From contig NZ_CP063121.1 of the NCBI RefSeq assembly GCF_014931415.1, forward strand, positions 992,001 through 1,056,000: a DNA stretch of 64,000 bases, read 5' to 3'. A program made the position numbers and the translations under genes. The notes beneath the pieces were generated by a model that was not told the DNA's origin, made no database searches, and saw only the letters and a list, made by a program, of their open reading frames with translations. Source of the DNA: Haemophilus parainfluenzae (GTDB taxonomy: Bacteria; Pseudomonadota; Gammaproteobacteria; Enterobacterales; Pasteurellaceae). Shown here one piece after another: positions 58,125 to 64,000 of the stretch (positions within the stretch are counted from its first letter, which is position 1; each line of letters opens with the position of its first letter).

Positions 58125-59143
58125 AAAAAACGGTGTTCAATGCACCAGATGGACAGCCTTATCAACTTGTTCAACTCACCAATTCGAATGGCATGACCGT
58201 GCAATTTATGGATTGGGGAGCCACTTGGCTTTCTTGTAAAGTCCCTATGAATGGTGAGTTGCGAGAAGTATTACTCGGCTGCAAAGTGGAAGATTATCCT
58301 CATCAAACTGCTTATTTGGGTGCAAGCGTAGGACGCTATGCGAACCGTATTGCTAACGCCCAATTTAAATTAGGTGAGCGAACAATCCATCTAGTCGCCA
58401 ATCAAGGCAATCATCAATTACATGGTGGTCAAGAAGGCTTTGATAAACGCCGTTGGAAAGTGGAAGAGTGCGGTCAGAATTTTGTGCGTTTTTCTCTTGT
58501 GTCTCCTGATGGTGATCAAGGTTTTGAAGGTAATGTACAAGTCACTGTGATTTACACGCTGACTGATGAAAATAGCGTAAAAATTGAATACGAAGCCGAA
58601 AGTGATAAAGATACCGCGCTTAATCTAATAAACCACGCTTATTTCAATTTAGAAAATGCCGAACAGGGCTGTGACGTACGAAATCACACATTACGCCTTA
58701 ATGCGGATTTCTATCTGCCAGTTGATGGCGAAGGCATCCCCAATTCACCACTTAAACATGTGGTGAATACTAGCCTTGATTTTCGTGTGGCAAAACCAAT
58801 CGCACAAGATTTCCAACAAGGCGATCAAGTGGTAACAAAAGGTTACGATCATTCCTTTATCGTCAATAAAGCATGGCAAAAGCCTTGTGTATTATTGACT
58901 TCCCCTAATGAAGATTTAAGCCTTGAAGTGCTCACATCCCAAGCCGCGTTACAGGTATATACGGGAAACTATCTTGCAGGTACCCCAACTCGTGAAGGTA
59001 GCACTTATCAAGATTTCAGCGGCATAGCCCTTGAAACGCAATGTCTTCCCGATACCCCCAACCATCCCGAATGGCAAAATTATGGCGGTATTCAAAAAGC
59101 AGGTGAACGCTATTACCAGTGGACAGAGTTTAGGTTTAAATAG
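58118..59143 (+). CDS. galM: Aldose 1-epimerase (galactose mutarotase)
   Basis: A 341-aa enzyme that interconverts alpha- and beta-galactose ahead of GalK. The catalytic His in NHAYFNLE and Glu in [11 protein letters not shown] are present, with [12 protein letters not shown] typical of the family. ATG 58118 overlaps the end of galK. The preceding AAGGAG is a good ribosome binding site. It ends the galTKM operon; galE is not in the window. Confidence 0.95.
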   Translation: MLEKTVFNAPDGQPYQLVQLTNSNGMTVQFMDWGATWLSCKVPMNGELREVLLGCKVEDYPHQTAYLGASVGRYANRIANAQFKLGERTIHLVANQGNHQLHGGQEGFDKRRWKVEECGQNFVRFSLVSPDGDQGFEGNVQVTVIYTLTDENSVKIEYEAESDKDTALNLINHAYFNLENAEQGCDVRNHTLRLNADFYLPVDGEGIPNSPLKHVVNTSLDFRVAKPIAQDFQQGDQVVTKGYDHSFIVNKAWQKPCVLLTSPNEDLSLEVLTSQAALQVYTGNYLAGTPTREGSTYQDFSGIALETQCLPDTPNHPEWQNYGGIQKAGERYYQWTEFRFK

Positions 59144-59156
59144 TTAATCAGTTAAT

Positions 59157-59201
59157 AAAAGTGCGGTTAAAAATAATAGTGTTTTTAACCGCACTTTATT
59201 T
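59157..59201. terminator. Paired uptake-signal terminator after galM
   Basis: AAAAGTGCGGTTAAAAA and TTTTTAACCGCACTTT are inverted, with T-rich flank. Confidence 0.88.
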
Positions 59202-59281
59202 TATTCTCCTTATTTTAACTCATTTCATTATTATTTATATAAAGGTTAAATAACCTTAAAAAAATTACAGTTATTATTTTG

Positions 59282-59337
59282 TTGACTGTTTTGGTATGGT
59301 TTAATAAAATTACTATTGTTTAGTTTTTTGGTATGGT
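59282..59337 (+). promoter_or_regulatory. Promoter region of the two-partner secretion operon with direct repeat
   Basis: TTGACT (59282), 17-bp spacer, TAAAAT (59305). A 12-bp direct repeat TTTTGGTATGGT is at 59289-59300 and 59326-59337, 37 bp apart. The first copy overlaps the spacer and the second is near the transcript start, so they could bind a regulator. Confidence 0.55.
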
Positions 59338-59392
59338 ATTTAAATTTATTAAATCCAATAATTTTCAACATTTTAATAACCACAATTTTATT

Positions 59393-61165
59393 ATGAATAT
59401 ATCTAGAGTGTTTGGAGTGGGATTATTTCTGGTGTCCCCTTTTATCTTAGCCAATCCTCCTTCTACAAATGCAAATGTAGAAAAGCAAATCGATGCCAAA
59501 CAACAGAGGCAACAAGCTGAACAAGATGCGGCTATTTTAGCCCAGCAAACGCAATCTGCGAATGTGCGTTTAGAGGGTGAAAAAGAGGCCTCACTTGGCT
59601 TTCCACAAAATGAAGCACAATGTTTTCCTATCAATCAATTGGTGCTGACCGATTATCAAGCTGAAGAAGAAAATTCATCAGCTTCTTCCCTTAAATTAAT
59701 CCAACCAAGCCAATTCTCTTGGGCATTAAAGTCGGTTTATGCTGAGCGTGATTTTGCGCTACCGGCTTGTATTGGCTCGGAGGGGATTAACGTCTTACTT
59801 CGCCGTATTCAAAATCGTTTAATTGATTTTGGTTATGTCACCACGCGCGTGGTGGTGGAGCCACAGGATTTACGTTCAGGCATGCTTGTACTCACTGTGA
59901 TTCCGGGTAAAGTAGGTCGTATTCAATTACAAGACCAAAGTGCGATTCCGTTTGCCACCCGTGGTACCTTATGGTTTGCTATGCCAATGGCGCAGGGGGA
60001 TATATTAAATATTCGCAATATTGAACAAGGTTTAGAAAACTTAAAACGTGTACCGAGTGCCGATGCGAATATGGAGCTTGTGCCAACGGATGCTGTAGGT
60101 GAAACCGATGTGGTGATTGCCTATAAGCAAAGCTTACCTTTCCATTTAACCCTGGGATTAGATGATTCAGGCAGTAAAGCTATGGGTCGTTTACAGGGCT
60201 CAGCCACGTTTTCTTGGGATAACGTGCTAACACTTAATGATATGTTCTATATCAGTGGTACACGTAGCTTTAAACGTGATAGCGATGATGCAGAAGGAGA
60301 TTATGGCAGTAAAAATATCAGTCTCTATTATTCTATTCCTTGGAAGAACTATCTCTTAACGCTTTCCGGTTCAAAATATTCTTATCACCAAACGGTAGCG
60401 GGCGCGTTTGAGTCTTACACCTATTCGGGTGAAAGCCAACAAATGAAAGCCAATTTAAGTCGCTTATTATCTCGTGGAAGTCTTCATAAAACCTATGTGA
60501 ATGCCGCGTTATGGACGAAAAAATCGCATAACTACATCAATGACACCGAAATTGAAGTGCAGCGTCGTCGTACCGCAGGTTGGGAAGTGGGACTTAATCA
60601 CACCCAATACATTGGCGAAACAGTGTTACAACTGTTTGCGAACTATAAACGTGGTACAGGTGGGAATAAAGCCTTACCTGCTCCGGAAGAAGAGTTTGGT
60701 GAAGGCACTTCTCGCATGCAGATTTTTACTGCTGGCATTGATTTTACCTATCCTTTCACTATCGGCAATCAACCTTTCCGCTTTAATACCAGTTGGAGTG
60801 GACAATGGAACGGTACACCTTTAACACAACAAGATAAATTTAGTATTGGTGGTCGTTATACCGTGCGAGGATTTGATGGCGAGCTATCACTTTCCGGTGA
60901 AAAAGGTTGGTTATGGCGAAATGAGTTGGGTTGGGATATTGCCAATAAAGGACATGAGCTTTATTTAGGGATTGACCGAGGTAAGGTGCACTCTAGCCAA
61001 GAAGAACTTCAAATTGGTGATAGCTTAATGGGTGGCGCAATTGGACTTCGCGGTAAATTATGGGGCATTAACTATGATTATTTTGTGGGTGTTCCAATTA
61101 AAAAACCGGAAGGATTTAGAACCAGTCATGTGACAACCGGATTTAATGTGAGCTACCGTTTTTAA
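59393..61165 (+). CDS. Two-partner secretion outer membrane transporter (TpsB/FhaC/CdiB family)
   Basis: A 590-aa outer membrane protein that exports the adjacent exoprotein. Signal peptide MNISRVFGVGLFLVSPFILA (start ATG 59393; an in-frame ATG at 59333 adds 20 residues). A Gln-rich helix (about 30-60) is followed by two POTRA domains: the first has CFPINQLVLTDYQ and ALPACIGSEGINVLLRRIQ, with a Cys pair, and the second RSGMLVLTVIPGKVGRIQL. The C-terminal barrel carries the family motif GRYTVRGFDGELSLSGEKGW (L6 VRGF) and ends GFNVSYRF. It is 71 bp upstream of the exoprotein gene, in the B-then-A order typical of CDI loci. Confidence 0.9.
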   Translation: MNISRVFGVGLFLVSPFILANPPSTNANVEKQIDAKQQRQQAEQDAAILAQQTQSANVRLEGEKEASLGFPQNEAQCFPINQLVLTDYQAEEENSSASSLKLIQPSQFSWALKSVYAERDFALPACIGSEGINVLLRRIQNRLIDFGYVTTRVVVEPQDLRSGMLVLTVIPGKVGRIQLQDQSAIPFATRGTLWFAMPMAQGDILNIRNIEQGLENLKRVPSADANMELVPTDAVGETDVVIAYKQSLPFHLTLGLDDSGSKAMGRLQGSATFSWDNVLTLNDMFYISGTRSFKRDSDDAEGDYGSKNISLYYSIPWKNYLLTLSGSKYSYHQTVAGAFESYTYSGESQQMKANLSRLLSRGSLHKTYVNAALWTKKSHNYINDTEIEVQRRRTAGWEVGLNHTQYIGETVLQLFANYKRGTGGNKALPAPEEEFGEGTSRMQIFTAGIDFTYPFTIGNQPFRFNTSWSGQWNGTPLTQQDKFSIGGRYTVRGFDGELSLSGEKGWLWRNELGWDIANKGHELYLGIDRGKVHSSQEELQIGDSLMGGAIGLRGKLWGINYDYFVGVPIKKPEGFRTSHVTTGFNVSYRF

Positions 61166-61236
61166 TGCTCACGCTTTTAGATGAATAAATTGATTAAAAC
61201 CAAACAGAATTTAAAACTTTAAAGGAAATTAAAAAA

Positions 61237-64000
61237 ATGAATAAACGTCATTATAAAGTGATTTTTAGCCGTGTATTAAACCAGCTTGTGGTGGTATCTG
61301 AGTTGGCAAAATCTCAAGGTAAAGCACAAAGTGAAAATGTGAGCTCAGAACAAGAAAAAACAGGACTATTTTCAAGTACACTTTCACTTAATCCTATTCA
61401 TTTTAGTTTAATGTTGGCATTAGGCTTTGTCTTCTTATCCCCTTCTGTTCATGCAGAAGATATGGCCATTCGTGCAGATAAATCTGCACCGGGTAATCAA
61501 CAACCCACAGTACTTCAAACCGGCAATGGTTTACCGCAAGTAAATATTCAAACACCAAGTGCTGGTGGGGTATCACGTAACCAATATTCACAATTTGATG
61601 TGGCAGAGAAAGGTGCCGTGTTAAACAATGCTCGTAAAGCAGCACAAACACAAATGGCAGGCTGGGTGCAAGGTAACCCAAATCTTGCTCGTGGTGAAGC
61701 AAAAGTCATTCTTAACGAGGTGAACTCCGCTAATCCAAGCCGTTTAAAAGGTTATGTGGAAGTTGCAGGTAAAAAAGCGGATGTCGTGATTGCCAACCCA
61801 AGTGGTATCCAATGTGATGGCTGTGGTGTGATTAATGCTGGACGCACTACGCTGACAACCGGTAAAGCGGAAGTTGAAAATGGCGAGTTGAAAGGCTATC
61901 GCGTAAAAGGCGGTAAAGTGACTGTTGGTCAAAAAGGAATGGATAACAGCCAATCTGATTACACCGATATTATCGCGGAGAAAGCCGAAATTAAAGGTGG
62001 GGTTTGGTCGAAGAAAGGCATTAAAGTTACCACGGGTAAAAACAACGTTGACCGCACCAATGATTCAGTTGTGTACGTGGGTGATAAAAACACCGACAAC
62101 ACTGACCGCACTTCTGATACCCAAGGCGAAAACCAAAGCTACAGTGTGGATGTGAGCCAATTAGGTGGGATGTATGCTGAAAAAATCCATTTAGTGGATA
62201 ACGGCCAAGGTCTTGGTGTACGCAATGCGGGGCACATTGGTGCATCTGCTGGAAGCGTGAAAATCGATAGCCAAGGTAAGATTGTGAATGAAGGCTTTAT
62301 AGGTGGTAGCGAAAATGCCGAACTCAATGCGAAAAAGAATATTGAGAACCGTGGCACCGTTTATGCTAAAGCTCAGACCCAACTTAATGCTCAACACATT
62401 GATAACAAACAAGGTGTTATTGCGGGTAAACAAGTTCAGCTTAACGCAAATAATGTGGATAACCGCAAGCAATCGGATAAAGGCTCTTTAATTGTTGCAA
62501 CAGAGAAAGCGAGCATTAAAGCGAAACATGTAGATAACCAAGGGACGAAAGCTGGCGGCAACACGGAACAAGGTATTCGTGGTGCTCAAGTGGCTATTAC
62601 AGCTGAAAATCTTTCTAACCAACAAGGGGGCATCTACAGTGATGAGCATACCCAACTAGATGTTGCTCAAACAATTGATAACAAACAAGGTGAGATTGAA
62701 GCGGGTAAATCAATTGAGTTAAAAGCGAAGACGTTGGCAAATGAAGGTGATATCAAAACCAAAGGGGATTTGACGGTTCGTTTACAAGATAGTTTAACCT
62801 TAAATAACGCTTTCCAAGTTGGTGGTAATTTAGATTTTAAAACCGAAGGGGATTTTAAAAATAATAGCCAATTACGTGTAGGTAATAAGGTAGATGTTAA
62901 AGCGGCTAATGTAGAAAACACTCAAGATGCTGAAATTAGTGGTAATGAAACACGCATTAATACAAACACGTTGACTAACCGAGGCTTAATTGATGGTGCA
63001 TTGACGGTGGCAAAAGCCGTGACCATCAATAACTTAGGTACCGGTCGTATTTATGGTGACCATGTGGCTTTACAGGGGGAGAATTTAAATAACCTTGAAG
63101 AAGGGGATAAATCCGCTGTAATTGCTGCACGTGAGCGTTTAGATGTGGGCGTGGATAAAGTTTTAAACCGCAATGAAAGTACTCTTTTAAGTATGGGTAA
63201 GATTTATGTGGGTAAAGCGTTGGATGAAAACAACCAAGCGACAGGTAAATCAGCGTATGTTCAAAACTACAATGGCGTGATTGAAGCGCTAAACCTTTAC
63301 GACAATGCGAAAAGCAAAGCGATCACCTTTAATACTGGTAAGGTAGAGAATAAACATTTCTTCCTTGAGACAGAAAATGTGGATACCTCGTCTACACCGG
63401 TTTTTGAGTATCGAATTGGGAATGATTCGACTATCTACGGTAAAGACTCTGGGGTTTATAAAGTAAAACAAGATAATAAGAGTGGTCGCTGGGGACTAAA
63501 CCGAAAAATAAGAGATCTTTATCATATTTTTTCACCGGATGGCAAAATCGAAAGTGATAACTGGCATGAGTATGATTATACCCGCACGGTGAATGAAACC
63601 GTGGTACTTAACCCAAAATATCAAGAAGGTAAGATTTTAAGTGGTGGCGGCATTGATTTTAATGATGCGCGTGTAGACAACCAAGACAGTAAAGTGATCG
63701 CTGGTGGGCTGATTCAAATTGCGGATGGCCAATTACATAATGATGAGTTGAAAGGTCGTACTATTGTAACGGATGCTGGTCGTTTAACGGCTTTTTATAA
63801 AGGTAAGAAAAAAAGAAAATGGGACAGATACGATACAACTAAAAGTGATACTAGTATTTATTACAAACAAAATGAAAGTGTGAAAGATTTAGGGGTATTT
63901 GCTTATAAAGAAAATGTAGCACCTGAATTTACCAATAATAGCGTGGCTAATAAAGGTGATGCGGGAGATGTTGTATTAAATCATCTGACTCAATCGTTGG
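61237..64000 (+). CDS. Large filamentous hemagglutinin / CdiA-like exoprotein (partial, runs off right edge)
   Basis: The reading frame is open from ATG 61237 to the window end (921 codons). The start MNKRHYKVIFSRVLNQLVVVSELAKS is the extended signal peptide region of large exoproteins; cleavage is predicted after SVHA near residue 73. The TPS secretion domain follows, with NPNLARGEAKVILNEVNSANPSRLKGYVEVAG (147-179) and ANPSGIQCDGCGVIN (186-200), whose C193 and C196 form a CxxC. From about residue 340, hemagglutinin repeats appear (HIDNKQGVIAGKQVQLNANNVDN). The C-terminal part that would show adhesin or CDI toxin function is outside the window. AAAGGAAA precedes the ATG. Confidence 0.92.
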   Translation, partial: MNKRHYKVIFSRVLNQLVVVSELAKSQGKAQSENVSSEQEKTGLFSSTLSLNPIHFSLMLALGFVFLSPSVHAEDMAIRADKSAPGNQQPTVLQTGNGLPQVNIQTPSAGGVSRNQYSQFDVAEKGAVLNNARKAAQTQMAGWVQGNPNLARGEAKVILNEVNSANPSRLKGYVEVAGKKADVVIANPSGIQCDGCGVINAGRTTLTTGKAEVENGELKGYRVKGGKVTVGQKGMDNSQSDYTDIIAEKAEIKGGVWSKKGIKVTTGKNNVDRTNDSVVYVGDKNTDNTDRTSDTQGENQSYSVDVSQLGGMYAEKIHLVDNGQGLGVRNAGHIGASAGSVKIDSQGKIVNEGFIGGSENAELNAKKNIENRGTVYAKAQTQLNAQHIDNKQGVIAGKQVQLNANNVDNRKQSDKGSLIVATEKASIKAKHVDNQGTKAGGNTEQGIRGAQVAITAENLSNQQGGIYSDEHTQLDVAQTIDNKQGEIEAGKSIELKAKTLANEGDIKTKGDLTVRLQDSLTLNNAFQVGGNLDFKTEGDFKNNSQLRVGNKVDVKAANVENTQDAEISGNETRINTNTLTNRGLIDGALTVAKAVTINNLGTGRIYGDHVALQGENLNNLEEGDKSAVIAARERLDVGVDKVLNRNESTLLSMGKIYVGKALDENNQATGKSAYVQNYNGVIEALNLYDNAKSKAITFNTGKVENKHFFLETENVDTSSTPVFEYRIGNDSTIYGKDSGVYKVKQDNKSGRWGLNRKIRDLYHIFSPDGKIESDNWHEYDYTRTVNETVVLNPKYQEGKILSGGGIDFNDARVDNQDSKVIAGGLIQIADGQLHNDELKGRTIVTDAGRLTAFYKGKKKRKWDRYDTTKSDTSIYYKQNESVKDLGVFAYKENVAPEFTNNSVANKGDAGDVVLNHLTQSL

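Overview
This window is about 64 kb of a Pasteurellaceae chromosome. The strongest clue is the dense scatter of the 9-bp DNA uptake signal core AAGTGCGGT and its complement ACCGCACTT, often as inverted pairs that form transcription terminators. That signal is used by Haemophilus, Aggregatibacter and Pasteurella-type members. Gene content and local gene order (ompP1-ogt-mutH, accA-znuBC-mepM, tyrR/hfq/rluC/rne, ruvCAB-yebC-nudB-aspS, tolQRAB-pal, iscRSUA-hscBA-fdx-iscX) match Haemophilus, and the AT-rich composition and full galactose pathway would suit a Haemophilus parainfluenzae-like species. The species call is inference.

Layout. 1-9.5 kb: porin OmpP1/FadL, DNA repair (ogt, mutH), tilS, pdxY, accA, the zinc importer genes znuBC and a mepM-type murein hydrolase. 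9.6-13.2 kb: a four-gene Fur-type-regulated catecholate siderophore ABC importer with no outer-membrane receptor beside it. 13.3-20.2 kb: tyrR (with a perfect TyrR box), hflX, hfq, rluC and RNase E with a long leader. 20.3-24 kb: tRNA-Ser, priC, a NhaC-like transporter behind a histidine attenuator, rnt and gloA. 24.2-25.9 kb: a secreted PL1 pectate lyase that looks foreign. 26-34.7 kb: cmoA, aspS, an unusual Nramp-like transporter, nudB, yebC, a lipoprotein, ruvCAB and a small periplasmic protein. 35.1-43.1 kb: cytochrome bd operon cydAB-cydX-ybgE, then ybgC-tolQRAB-pal. 43.2-50.7 kb: three tRNA-Lys genes, trmJ and the isc iron-sulfur operon with an extra DUF2625 gene. 50.8-59.1 kb: the galactose regulon mglBAC, galS and galTKM. 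59.3-64 kb: a two-partner secretion pair, with the large exoprotein gene running off the window end.

How the genes work together. The galactose block is one regulon: high-affinity uptake (MglBAC), the Leloir enzymes (GalT, GalK, GalM) and a GalR/GalS-type repressor. Gal-type operators and CRP sites can be read directly upstream of mglB, galS and galT. The isc operon has an IscR type-1-like site at its promoter. The cyd operon has a perfect FNR site upstream. The candidate histidine transporter has a full leader peptide, protector, antiterminator and terminator set.

The most interesting items are the histidine-attenuated NhaC-type transporter, the pectate lyase, the Nramp homologue that lacks the DPGN metal-binding motif, the two-partner/CDI-like system at the right edge, the tRNA-Lys with a CTT anticodon, and the DUF2625 gene inside the isc operon. 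I saw no CRISPR array, insertion sequence, prophage or rRNA gene.
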